DNA of 64,000 nt, taken from the NCBI RefSeq assembly GCF_000003195.3, contig NC_012878.2:9660386-9724385 (forward strand), read 5' to 3'. The DNA comes from Sorghum bicolor. Lineage: Eukaryota; Streptophyta; Magnoliopsida; Poales; Poaceae. Both the position numbers and the translations under genes were made by a program. A model generated the notes under the pieces. It was not told the origin of the DNA. It did not search any database and saw nothing but the letters and a program-made list of their open reading frames with translations. Below, piece by piece: positions 21,338-32,604 of the stretch (the stretch's first letter is position 1; every line of letters begins with the position of its first letter).

Positions 21338-22943
21338 AGAGAAAAGATAGTTCTACACGAAGAGGAGGCGCCGCCAGGACCACCATCTACGCCATCCAGT
21401 GAATCCTAGGACAACTGAGAACACAAGGAGTCCCGTTCGGAGGACTTAAAAACACCGAACACCGTGCCAAGTGGTAAACTTGGTAGTTATCACTTTCCCT
21501 TCTGTTATTTACTTTTCCTTAAAAAGCTTGTTTAGTTAATCAGGTTCATACAAGCCCCATGCAAGTATGCTCGTGGCATAAAACCCATAAGTAAATTCAC
21601 TATGGTGGCACAAAATATAAATAAATAAATAAATAATTTTTCCTGCTCTATATAAAATAAAAATATAAAAATAGAGAGTAACACTTATTGAGGAAGCTCA
21701 ACATGATAAAGGCTAGGTATTTATGCTAACACTTAACCAGTTCCACAAAGCTTTGTTGTCTATTTGAGCTCCACAGAATTCAAAGAAGACTAGCAGACGG
21801 AGGACATCCTAATCGCTGTCAGGGTGCTACCGATATTCAAATACACCTCTACCACCTGCTAGCTACATCAGAAGAAATTACGTCAAGATCCACTTGCACG
21901 TTCACTCATATATGCTGCTTCTACTCCAGAAGTATGCATCCACATACATCCACTTATTTCCATCTCCAGATCCACCTAAAATTATTCTACTCCTATCAGG
22001 GAGAGAATAACCAAAAATATTCTCCTATCCCTGTTATTCCTTATGAAATAAATGCTCAAGTTATCTTGGTTACTACCACTTGCTATATTATTCCAGGCAG
22101 ATGAGTGCTCTGAAAAAAATGAATACAAGGCAATAAAAAGGGGCAAGTGCTCGGAACCTCGAAGAAAAGAAAAAAGTGAGACGAGAGGTAAAAATGGACA
22201 AGTGTGCGACAATAGAATTAGGGGTACAAGTACCTGAGAGAAAAGAAAAAAATATATAGAGCATCTCATTCTCCTCAAAAAGCTTCAAAGTGCAAGGAAG
22301 GTATGTATCCCCTCAAAAGAGCAAAAGTAGAATTAGACTTTCACCATTGTTATCACCATCATCACCATACACCATTCATTTGCCACACATGCACATCTTG
22401 ATTTGACTTATTGACTTGTTTCTCTGGATCCATGGTTTGACTATGCAATAAATGTCTTGTAAGTATGTATACTTTATCTCCCACCTATGAGCTCCAAATA
22501 TCAAAGCCTTATTAGAGTAGGATGAGAGAGAAGGCAATATCACTATTCCTTATACCACAAATACTACATACTTTGAGAGAAGGCATATACCATCACTGCC
22601 TTGGTAAGGATCCAGAAATACCACAAAAGAGAGAATTGAGAGTCATACAAGGAATCTCTGAGTTTTATTTGAAAAACTGCAAAAACTCCAGAGCTATAGC
22701 TGATCAAGAATAAGAGACATGGTGCTTGGCTAGACCGTTCTATCTTTTAACTGCTCAAGACATAAGTGACGGTTGTAAGCCCCATGGTGAAAGGTAAAAT
22801 GAATAAGTTTTAAGTCTTAACAGTTTACTCTAACTAAGAGATGAGACCTCATTTGAAAGCATGTGTACTGTCAACATTTTAAGGCATTACAGCAACTTCT
22901 GATCCATCACTGAGACTATCCTTGCTCAGGGACGAGCAAAGGT
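21338..22943 (+). other. Element D 3' noncoding region
   Basis: No gene. It aligns with 8594-10719 of F. It contains an (AAAT)n run near 21620 and two palindrome motifs, GGGCAAGTGCTC (22141-22152) and GGACAAGTGTGC (22196-22207), at the same position relative to the 3' LTR as in A, E and F. Confidence 0.7.
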
Positions 22944-22958
22944 AAGCTTGGGGGAGTT
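22944..22958 (+). other. Element D polypurine tract
   Basis: AAGCTTGGGGGAGTT directly before the 3' LTR. Confidence 0.8.
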
Positions 22959-23414
22959 TGTAGACGGTCCTTAAGTATCAAATATAATCATCAAATAAAT
23001 AAAGAAAAGGATCCAAATGCGACCAACACCCAGACTTAGGGTTTTATCTGATAGAATCCCACGAGTTTTGGTGTTTGTCTATTTCTGCAGGGGGTTATCA
23101 GTGAATATGGAGGAAAGGTCCACATGTCAGGTTTACATAGAGATATTAACGTGCACTGCAATTATCCAACATCTAGAAGAGTCCACAAGCCACGGAAACG
23201 AGCGGGAGGCCGAGCGGGCCCGGGGGCTTGGCGCCCGCCCAAGGCTCTCAGCCAATCAGGCTCCGTCTTGCGGATAATACTCCACCGACCTAAATGATTA
23301 AGGAAAACCGTGCGATTAAGGTCAGTTTGATCCGACGGCCCATATTCATTCGGAGGGGCTATATAAGTAGGCCCCCTGGCCCGTAGAGGAGGCGACTCAT
23401 TCTCATGAACATAG
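22959..23414 (+). repeat. Element D 3' LTR, first part
   Basis: It matches 17058 onward. At the junction with E, 83 bases present in the 5' LTR (17527-17609) are missing and replaced by GAA, a small deletion next to the CATAG target copy. Confidence 0.88.
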
Positions 23415-24928
23415 TGTTGACGGTCCTTAAGTACTAAAATTAATAATCAAATAAACATGAAAAAGGATCAATATGAAACAAACATCTAGAATTAGGGTTT
23501 TATTTGACAGAATTCCACGAGTTTTGGTGTTTATCTATTTCTGCAGGGAGTTATCAGGAATTATGGAGAGAAGGCCCACATGTCATGTTTACAACGAGAT
23601 AATTACGTGCCGCGCAATTTTCCTCAATCTAGAAGGGTCCAGAAGCCACGGGAACGAACGGGAAGCGATTCGGGCTCGGGGGCAGGGCGCCCGCCCACCC
23701 CCCTTGGGCGCCCGCCCAGGTCAGGAGGCCAATCAGGACTCTGCTTCGGGACTACGCTCCACCGACCTAAAGGATCAATCTAAACCATACAATCTATGTC
23801 GGTTTGATCCAATGGCTCACGTCCACTTGAGGGGACTATAAAACCAGACCCCCTGGCCCCTGGAGGAAGAGAGGAGAAATCATTATTCAGAGGTAGCCAT
23901 CAAAGTTAGGGTTTAGAGCTTCTCTCCCACAGAGAATTAGAATTAGCTACTCCCTAATCCTTCAAGTTTAGAGGTTGATTAGATAGCATTTAGAGAAGTA
24001 GAGCACTACGCTCTGGATTCGGATCTTCGGTAATAAAGATTGGTATTATTCATATCTTTCTCTAATTCTATTGTTCTAATTGCATTATGTCTCTAATTAT
24101 TATGTTCTTAGTTTGCTCTAGTTCTATATTTGATATAGTTCTAATTGATAATGAGTTTATGTATAAGTTTGCAAAGCGCTTAGCTCTTGACGCGAGGGAG
24201 TTAGGTGATAGATCACATGTGAGCGTGGTGCTTAGATGTTATTTATGTGCAAATGTATCCTATTGGCCGAGTCGTGTGGTAGTTCGCGATAGTGACAGCT
24301 TCGTTGATTCTTATATAGTCCACCCTCTATTGATAGGACAGGCAGAACCGGTATTGTGGAGTAAGTCATGCGATGCTCTGATTTACTTTATCAATGTTCC
24401 TTATACATGAATAAAGAGTCTTTTATGCTATATATGATCTTGTAGATAACTAGAGTAGATTATGACTTAGTAGTTAGTAGATAACTTAGAATCCATTCTC
24501 TAGCTAATCCGACATCACCTACATATATGAGTAGTCTATTTTCTAATCGCTGTGTTATCTACCCATGAACTTATACTTTATTATCATTATCTTTATGGTT
24601 TACCCCCTGCTAAAGTATGTGACTGTGTGACGAGTTTCTCATTAGTAATCATGTTCTTGCAAGTTTATCTCTAGTCTATGCCTTGATAGATTTTGCCCCC
24701 TTTTATTTTAATTCCATCTTCTTGAGATCCCTTGAGCAAAATTATAAATAACGATACCTGGAATACTTATCCTGGTGAAATGCTACAATGAGGTATTTTA
24801 TCTGTGCGCTTGCGGATAGAATAGATTATTTTCTAGAGAGCCTTTACATTTATAAATACCTTTGTACACTCTGGCGCCATGCTAGGGATGACAACCTAGT
24901 ATCTAAGTGGTGTTAGCTAGTGTCAACA
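23415..24928 (+). repeat. Element E 5' LTR
   Basis: 1514 bp, TGTTGACGG to GTGTCAACA. Two GGGCGCCCGCCC boxes (23685-23696 and 23706-23717), TATAAAA at 23837-23843, the conserved LTR block (24276-24349) and the hairpin motif (24800-24817) are present. Confidence 0.95.
23837..23843 (+). promoter_or_regulatory. Element E LTR TATA box
   Basis: TATAAAA about 120 bases after the paired GC boxes, followed by CCAGACCCCCTGGCCCC. The copy in the 3' LTR is at 31506-31512. Confidence 0.75.
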
Positions 24929-24936
24929 AGCATTTC

Positions 24937-24954
24937 TGGCGCCGTTGCCGGGGA
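24937..24954 (+). other. Element E primer binding site (tRNA-Asp)
   Basis: TGGCGCCGTTGCCGGGGA, the canonical Athila-type primer site, 8 bases after the LTR. No mismatch to the consensus I know. Confidence 0.92.
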
Positions 24955-25271
24955 ACTTATAGGATTTATACAAGTCTCAGGAATAAGTCATAAAAAGGAA
25001 CAAAAGGGTAATATTAAGGAAAGCCAGAAAATCAGTCAAGGTTATTCACATAAAATATTAGACTAGACTATAGAGAAATAATTGCATAAAACAGCTACTA
25101 AGTGAGAAATCATAACAAGGCACCGCTACTTTGGCAGGTTCACCCTGTTGTTTTTCTATGTTTATATTTTATATAGGGTATAACAGGATTGACTTTGGGT
25201 ACATTCAACTCTTCATCATCAGAACCAAAGCAATCAAGAGAAGAAGAAGCTAGCTACCAATTGCTGAAGCT

Positions 25272-26536
25272 ATGGCACAAAAAACCTTGCAAGAATTCTC
25301 TGCTCTAAGTCTTGACAACATTCTAACTGGTCCAAGATTTGCAGTAGAAGAAGGAATACCTGAGTTTGAGCTCAAGTCAAGCCTCATCAATCTGGTACAA
25401 GCTACACAATTCAGTGGAAAGGCACATGAAGATGCCAGTGCACACTTGCAGAATTTCTTAGAGATTGGAAGCACAATTCACATCAATGGAGTTGACAAAG
25501 ACGTCATACTGCTTCGCCTTTTTCCATTCTCACTAGAAGGAAAAGCAAGGAAGTGGTTCTACACTCATCAAGATAACATCAACAACTGGACGAACTTGTC
25601 AGATGCCTTTCTATCAAAGTTTTTCCCTATAGGCAAAACAACTGCCTTAAGAGGAAATATTGTCAGTTTCCAACAGCAGAAGACATAAGCCATTTCAGAA
25701 GCATGGGAGCGTTTTCAAGGATACATATCAGATTGTCCTCACCATGGAATGGCCACATGGTTACTTATGCAGACCTTCTACCATGGATTAACCCAGAAGA
25801 CTCGTGAGTGCCTAGATGCATCTGCTAAAGGATCATTCTTGGAGCTTACAACTGGAAAAGCAGAGATACTTTTGGATAAGATAGCAGTCATCAAACTGAG
25901 GAAATACCAGAAGAAGTAAAAGCATTATCAACTAAGATGGAAAATTTGCTCCATTGGATTGACCAGAGGGCCAAGTTTAAAGAAGATCAAAGGGCCATTG
26001 AGACAGCATACAAATATCAACCAGCTTCGAGTCAACCCAATAGCAAAGGTATGAATTCAGGTAATACTTTCAAGCAACTTTCACTAAAAGAGATAATTGC
26101 TCAACAAACCAAAATTAATGATGAAGTTAAACAAAGGCTAGATACAAATGAATCATCTCTAAAAGATATACACAATAAAATGAATTTTCTACTAACTGCC
26201 TTTGATGAGCAAAACACTCTTAATAAAAGGGTAGAGCTTAAATTAATAAAGATAGCTGCTGCACTGCCTGTTGCTACTAACATTGAGCAGGTAAAGAATA
26301 TAACTACTAGAGGAGGCAAAGCCACCAGAGATCCACCATACCCAAAAGAGAAACAAAGAACATCAGCACCAGTGCAACCAGCAGTGATAGAAGAAGAAAG
26401 CCCAGTTGAAGCAGAAGATCTGCTACAACCACCAAGAACTGGAGAAATGAGGAAAGATTTTTACGACACCAACTATTGCCATTTCCTAGAAGAAACAGAG
26501 GACTGCAGTCGGATGAGCAGTTTGGTAAGTTTGTAG
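25272..26536 (+). pseudogene. gag: Element E gag
   Basis: The start M-A-Q-K-T-L-Q-E-F is homologous to the D start. The Retrotrans_gag domain is at about 25350-25850 (A-R-K-W-F-Y, A-W-E-R-F, H-G-L motifs). A TAA at 25686-25688 stops the first frame; the frame resumes unchanged to 25919. A frameshift near 25880 then moves it to the frame that runs on to 26536, which holds a coiled-coil-like stretch and a basic, proline-rich tail. I do not see a CCHC zinc knuckle, unlike D and F. Confidence 0.85.
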
Positions 26537-26589
26537 AGGTCATTCAGAAATTATATGTCAACATACCTCTGCTCGATGCCATACAGAAT

Positions 26590-27104
26590 GTAGTGCGGCC
26601 ATCCTCAACAAACCACCAAAGAAGAAGGAAGATCCCGGATGTCCCACTATTGATTGCTCGATCGGAAACCAACACTTCAACAATGCACTTTGTGATCTCG
26701 GAGCAAGTGTCAGTGTGATGCCAGCGTCAGTCTACAAAAAGCTTGATCATGCAACCTTAGAACCAACATCAATGTGCCTACAACTAGCGGATCAATCGGT
26801 TCGACACCCGTTGGGCATCGCCGAGAACATTCCAGTCAAGATCAGAGATTTCCTGGTGCCAGTAGACTTCGTAGTACTAGACATGAGTCCTGACTCAAAA
26901 GTGTCCATCATCCTTGGAAGGCCATTTCTGAGCACTGCCAATGCCCACATTGATGTCGGAAAAGGAGAAATCAAGTTTAACATAAACGGTCAAGAAGAAC
27001 ACTTCACATTCAAACCCAGACCAGAGAGAGACTCTACAGTGAAGGAAGTTCAAGAAGAACCACTGGAGACACCATCTCTGGAGGAAGGTAACTCAGAAGA
27101 TTAA
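26590..27104 (+). pseudogene. Element E retropepsin-like domain
   Basis: The frame ending at 27104 holds D-P-G-C-P-T-I, then C-D-L-G-A-S-V-S-V-M-P at about 26690-26725, the Athila form of the aspartic-protease active site, and I-L-G-R-P-F-L at about 26911-26931. The preceding V-N-I-P-L-L-D-A-I-Q motif lies in a different frame, so a frameshift or small deletion near 26590 disconnects it from gag. A glutamate-rich tail ends at the stop. No RT follows. Confidence 0.82.
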
Positions 27105-27600
27105 AAGATTTAGAGGTCCAGCTTGGGGGACCTAAAAATCCCAAACCCTCACCGGGAGGTAAATCGGTATTTATCCGCATTATTAATTTTCTCATATTTA
27201 AATTCTTGCATAATTAAATTCTTGCATTAGTCATACATTCATAGCATAATTATAATAATAAAAAAGCCCCATATAAATAATATTCGTGGTGTGTAACAAC
27301 CCATATTTATTAATTATTATGGAGGCACAAAAATATTTTCCAATATCATTTTCATTAAGTTTCAACTCTCATAAATTTTCCTGCATTATATTTATTTATA
27401 TTGATCTTCTAGAAGCATGACCCACACTCTTTGGGTCCCACATGTCATACACTTCACCTCACATACATCCCATCATATAATTTCATCCACCAATGTGTTT
27501 CCACTCACCTGACATCTTTCCACCGTCCAACCACTACCAACACAACATTATTTTGCCTGAGATCAAAGCAAGGAAGCAAGTGGAGGAGGCACACCCAGGA
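27105..27600 (+). other. Element E spacer between protease and internal promoter
   Basis: AT-rich to about 27420, with an AGCTTGGGGGACC tract at 27120 that resembles the polypurine tract near the 3' LTR; it may be an internal remnant or a central tract. No ORF is supported. Confidence 0.4.
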
Positions 27601-27614
27601 TGGACACCAGGAGT

Positions 27615-27649
27615 GGGCGCCCGCCCTGTCCCCTGCTCAGCTTATAAAA
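27615..27649 (+). promoter_or_regulatory. Candidate internal promoter of element E
   Basis: A GGGCGCCCGCCC box (27615-27626), the same as the LTR boxes, is followed 16 bases later by TATAAAA (27643-27649). A CT- and CA-rich stretch begins about 12 bases further, a plausible start region. It lies 340 bases upstream of the env-position ORF. Promoter function is inferred. Confidence 0.5.
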
Positions 27650-27960
27650 GGCCACCTCCAGCTCTCCTTCTCTTCACACACACACTCCAGAAAACCACAC
27701 AAGTCTCAGTTTCCCGAGAAGGAGCTCTTGTAGTGAAGAGAAGAGAGTAGAGAGAAAGAGGAGAGTGGAAGGGAAGGTTGGAGTTCTTTTGAGAGAGAGT
27801 TTATCACCTAGCAAATAGTGTTCCCGCTGTCCAAGCGGAAGTAAAAGTTGTTTAGGGGGAGGCTCTACCAAAATAGAAACTTGTCCTGAACGATTAACCC
27901 CTGGACTACTGACACTCTGGACAGCTGACCACTAACATTTTATCTCACATTTTCCACCAG

Positions 27961-27989
27961 TTGTGTTTTTGCCAACTTTTGTTTGCAGG
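27961..27989 (+). promoter_or_regulatory. Candidate 3' splice site before the env-position ORF
   Basis: A T-rich tract ends in TTTGTTTGCAG, and an ATG follows one base later (27990). This is a near-ideal plant acceptor. A CTGAC sequence upstream (about 27925) could serve as branch point. Spliced subgenomic messages are known for env-like ORFs of Athila-type elements. Confidence 0.5.
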
Positions 27990-29546
27990 ATGTTTAAGAA
28001 GGTGAAAAATGCAGGGAAGGCTCTCAAGAACCTTGGTACAAGGAGTTCATCCCGACACTCCTCACAGCCATCAGAGATGAGCGTCGACCCGACACCCACA
28101 CAAGCTCCGTCATCTTCATCAGGCCAACAAGTCAAGGTCCTTCTCAAGATAGGAGACCTTGGACTGAAGACCTGAAGAGAGAAGGAAGTCTATCAGCAAT
28201 TAAAGAATAAAGATTTCATTCATACCCCTACTCTCGATCCAACCCTACTACAAGAAACAGGTATGGACACTGAATTCGATTTAATTTTTTAGATGATGGG
28301 TTGGACAAATTTTTGGAATATAACTGAGCTGGGTTCTCGTCTTCTGACCCTCGAATTTCTTTGCACTTTACAATACTATGAGGGGGGAATTGTTTTTCGG
28401 ATGTTTAAACAGGAAATTATGTTATCTTGGAGAGAGCTAAGCGACCATCTTGGTTTCTCTTCAAGATGCATCCTGAACATTGACTCCGATTTACCCAATT
28501 TTGAGGGACACCAGTTTTGGAGAGAAATATCTAGAGATAATTTTTACAGTCAAGCCCGAACCAGTGACATGGAACACCCCACTCTTAGGATGTTTCACAA
28601 ATGGCTTGGGTACAATCTTTTCTATCATAACGATATTAGGAAAGTAAGAGTAGGAGATTTACAACTCTTATATGCTGCTATTAGTAAAGTACCTACTTCA
28701 CCTGTTACACTATTAGTTTCACACTGGCTTAGTATACCTAGTCTTCAGGGACTAGTAGGATGTACTTCACTTATCACTCGTCTAGCCACTAATCTTCACT
28801 TACTAGAAAACTCATCGTTGGACTTCATAGAAGAATTAAGAATTTATCATGGCTATGACACATTTAGACAAGCTCGGATGTTAAAGAAAGAGGGGAATAT
28901 AATGTATATGCTATATGATGATAAAGGCAAGATTCGGTTACCTAACCCGAACCTTGGCCTCTACGTTGTTCAAAACTTTTTGATTGAGATTGCAGCAACA
29001 CCAGTGAACCAGAGAACTCCACAGCGAGTGGCATCTGAAAGGATAACCACTCACCGAGAACGCACTTGGTATGGAGCTGACCCTGGACCAGAAGAAGCAG
29101 CGCACCTGCATTATTGCGATTACAACCCTCGAGTCCTTCGAGACCCATGGGCTCGGCATGCGCAACCACAAGAGCCAACAGAGGAGACATGGCCGGAGAG
29201 CCAAGATCACCAGTGGACAAACCCGCCTTTTCATACGGGCAGGTACTCCACTGATCCATATGGAGCCTCAGGATCCAGACCTCCGCCCCAATTTGATGCA
29301 GGACGATACTCCGACGCCTCCTACGCTTTCACGAATGACTACTATCAAGAGGCCGGTGCTTTCTTCACTCGTACCGACAACACCCTCCTCGACATCCAGA
29401 ACTCGCAAGCAGAACATGGAAGACTCCTGGAATCGCAACAAAAATGGAACCAGGACCATGCCGCTGCAGTAGAAGAGCTGAGACAAGATACAACAACAAT
29501 GAACGACAACATCACAACCATGATGCGGTTCTGGAACATCGGGTAA
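27990..29546 (+). pseudogene. Element E env-position ORF (ATHILA ORF1-like)
   Basis: One reading frame of 519 codons runs from the ATG at 27990 to 29546, broken by TGA at 28173 and TAG at 28290. The N-terminus is basic, then serine- and proline-rich. From about 28290 it matches the Athila ORF1 type of domain: T-L-E-F-L-C-T-L, then F-R-M-F-K and L-S-D-H-L-G-F, and a leucine-rich stretch. The C-terminus (about 29200-29540) is rich in Tyr, Asp and Gln and ends in a coiled-coil-like helix. No signal peptide or clear transmembrane helix is visible, so a true envelope role is doubtful; its function is unknown. Confidence 0.75.
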
Positions 29547-31068
29547 GACCGACGTCAACATCTAGCTTGGGGAAGTTCCTCCTCAATTTATCAAGTAAGT
29601 TTTTATTTGCTCTTCTTATTTATTCTATTTTGTCTTAGTATTTAATTTATCTTAAAAGAAAAAACTTAGAAAACCAAATAAATATTTTCTTGCTTTAATT
29701 TACTGCATTTTAATAAACATAAAAACAAAATAAAAAGAGTGTGTAGATAAGTGTGCTTTATTTTTCTATTAAGATTAATCTCTAGAAAAAATAAAAAGAC
29801 CAAAAATATGCATGATGGAAATGATGAACAGTTGCTCTGTTTGCTTACTTACAAGTACCTAGCTTTTATATTAGAATTCTTCCAGGAATTACTAAAACTA
29901 AAATTATTATCTTTGGGAAGCATAAAACTAAAGTCTAGGTAAGAGAAAGACATGATATAAAGTTGAGCTGTTGTTTATCCTGTTTCTACTACACTAAGTT
30001 TTGGAGATTTATTTTGAAAACTTACAAATCACATGATGAGTTCCTAGCATACAAAACTACCTACCACAGCCATACTTGCTATAACATCTTTTACTATATT
30101 CACATTGAGTTTGATCGAGCTATGTAGACCCTTAGGAGCTTTTCATGTGGTTAAATTAAGATATTCACTTGCACACATCTACCACAGCATTCATCACCGA
30201 TCATTAAAATTGCTAAAAATATTGTCACTCACTGTCCCGAATATTGTTATTCTCTCGCTAAAAAGATTCAATGCAGAAGAGGCATGGGTTATGCAAAAAT
30301 ATGCGAGGAAATAAAAAGGGGCAAGTGCCCGGAACCTCGAAAAAGAAAGAAAAAGAGTGAGACGAGAGGTAAAAATGGACAAGTGTCTGAAGTAGAATTA
30401 GGGGTACAAAGATGCCCACTTGAGCGGAAAAAATGGACAAGTGTCCGACAGTAGAATTAGGGGTATCTACTACCCACCTGAAAAAAAAGAGAAAAAGATA
30501 GCCCATGTTCTCCCAAAGCAAAGATCAAAGAAGAGGAGAGATAGCAATACGAGGAGCAATGAGAACCAAATTTTATTATCACTTATGCATTTCCACCATC
30601 ATTATCATTTACTCCACCACACATGCACATCTTGATTTAATTATATGCTGAGTTCCTTTGGATCCATGGCTCGATTGGACAACATATGTATGAGCTGTTT
30701 TCCACTCCTATGAGCTCCACTTAAATATTCCATTAGCTATAGGTAAGTGATATCATGGTAAGGATCCACAAATACCACATATAGAGAGACCTGAGAGAAT
30801 CATTGCTGGGAACTCTGAGTTTTATTTTGAAAACCTATGAAAAACTCTAGAACAAAGGTGAAGTATAAACAGGAGGGATAGTGCTTGACTTAACTATTTT
30901 GTCTTTCGATTACTTAAGACTTAAGTGCAGGTACTAAACTCCATACCACTTCACTCTAATCTGGAAGAATTTTTATGTACAAGCATGTGTGCCTGTCAGG
31001 AAAGAAAACATCGAAGCAACTCCTGATCCGTCTGAGTTTAGCTATTTGCTCAGGGACAAGCAAAGGGT
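29547..31068 (+). other. Element E 3' noncoding region
   Basis: No gene. It carries three palindrome motifs: GGGCAAGTGCCC (30319-30330), GGACAAGTGTCT (30377-30388) and GGACAAGTGTCC (30435-30446). The last two lie in a local tandem duplication that also repeats GTAGAATTAGGGGTA. Confidence 0.7.
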
Positions 31069-31083
31069 AAGCTTGGGGAAGTT
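31069..31083 (+). other. Element E polypurine tract
   Basis: AAGCTTGGGGAAGTT directly before the 3' LTR. Confidence 0.85.
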
Positions 31084-32599
31084 TGTTGACGGTCCTTAAG
31101 TACTAAAATTAATAATCAAATAAACATGAAAAAGGATCAATATGAAACAAACATCTAGAATTAGGGTTTTATTTGACAGAATTCCACGAGTTTTGGTGTT
31201 TATCTATTTCTGCAGGGAGTTATCAGGAATTATGGAGAGAAGGCCCACATGTCATGTTTACAACGAGATAATTACGTGCCGCGCAATTTTCCTCAATCTA
31301 GAAGGGTCCAGAAGCCACGGGAACGAACGGGAAGCGATTCGGGCTCGGGGGCAGGGCGCCCGCCCACCCCCCTTGGGCACCCGCCCAGGTCAGGAGGCCA
31401 ATCAGGACTCTGCTTCGGGACTACGCTCCACCGACCTAAAGGATCAATCTAAACCATACAATCTATGTCAGTTTGATCCAATGGCTCACGTTCACTTGAG
31501 GGGACTATAAAACCAGACCCCCTGGCCCCTGGAGGAAGAGAGGAGAAATCATTATTCAGAGGTAGCCATCAAAGTTAGGGTTTAGAGCTTCTCTCCCACA
31601 GAGAATTAGAATTAGCTACTCCCTAATCCTTCAAGTTTAGAGGTTGATTAGATAGCATTTAGAGAAGTAGAGCACTACGCTCTGGATTCGGATCTTCGGT
31701 AATAAAGATTGGTATTATTCATATCTTTCTCTAATTCTATTGTTCTAATTGCAGTATGTCTCTAATTATTATGTTCTTAGTTTGCTCTAGTTCTATATTT
31801 GATATAGTTCTAATTGATAATGAGTTTATGTATAAGTTTGCAAAGCGCTTAGCTCTTGACGCGAGGGAGTTAGGTGATAGATCACATGTGAGCGTGGTGC
31901 TTAGATGTTATTTATCTGCAAATGTATCCTATTGGCCGAGTCGTGTGGTAGTTCGCGATAGTGACAGCTTCATTGATTCTTATATAGTCCACCCTCCGTT
32001 GATAGGACAGGCAGAACCAGTATTGTGGAGTAAGTCATGCGATGCTCTGATTTACTTTATCAATGTTCCTTATACATGAATAAAGAGTCTTTTATGCTAT
32101 ATATGATCTTGTAGATAACTAGAGTAGATTATGACTTAGTAGTTAGTAGATAATTTAGAATCCATTCTCTAGCTAATCCGACATCACCTACATATATGAG
32201 GAGTAGTCTATTTTCTAATCGCTGTGTTATCTACCCATGAACTTATACTTTATTATCATTATCTTTATGGTTTACCCCCTGCTAAAGTATGTGACTGTGT
32301 GACGAGTTTCTCATTAGTAATCATGTTCTTGCAAGTTTATCTCTAGTCTATGCCTTGATAGATTTTGCCCCCTTTTATTTTAATTCCATCTTCTTGAGAT
32401 CCCTTGAGCAAAATTATAAATAACGATACCTGGAATACTTATCCTGGTGAAATGCTACAATGAGGTATTTTATCTGTGCGCTTGCAGATAGAATAGATTA
32501 TTTTCTAGAGAGCCTTTACATTTGTAATACCTTTGTACACTCTGGCGCCATGCTAGGGATGACAACCTAGTATCTAAGTGGTGTTAGCTAGTGTCAACA
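31084..32599 (+). repeat. Element E 3' LTR
   Basis: 1516 bp, about 99% like 23415-24928. Differences include a GC-box change near 31377, a 3-base insertion near 32200 and A/G changes in the hairpin motif (32472-32489). Confidence 0.95.
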
Positions 32600-32604
32600 C
32601 ATAG

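Larger units (their letters stand above)
23415..32599 (+). mobile_element. Element E: young non-autonomous Athila-like LTR retrotransposon
   Basis: The LTRs (23415-24928 and 31084-32599) differ at only about a dozen positions by eye, roughly 0.9%, making this the youngest element that can be dated in the window. CATAG at 23410-23414 and 32600-32604 is a perfect target duplication. The 6.2 kb interior has gag, one protease-like domain, an internal promoter-like segment and an Athila ORF1-type ORF. No RT, RNase H or integrase is found between protease and ORF1. It is inserted in element D's 3' LTR. Confidence 0.95.

Noticed and set aside
27990..29546. Envelope glycoprotein in element E
   Set aside because: The position fits an env-like ORF, but I see no signal peptide, transmembrane helix or glycoprotein pattern; it is described only as ATHILA ORF1-like.
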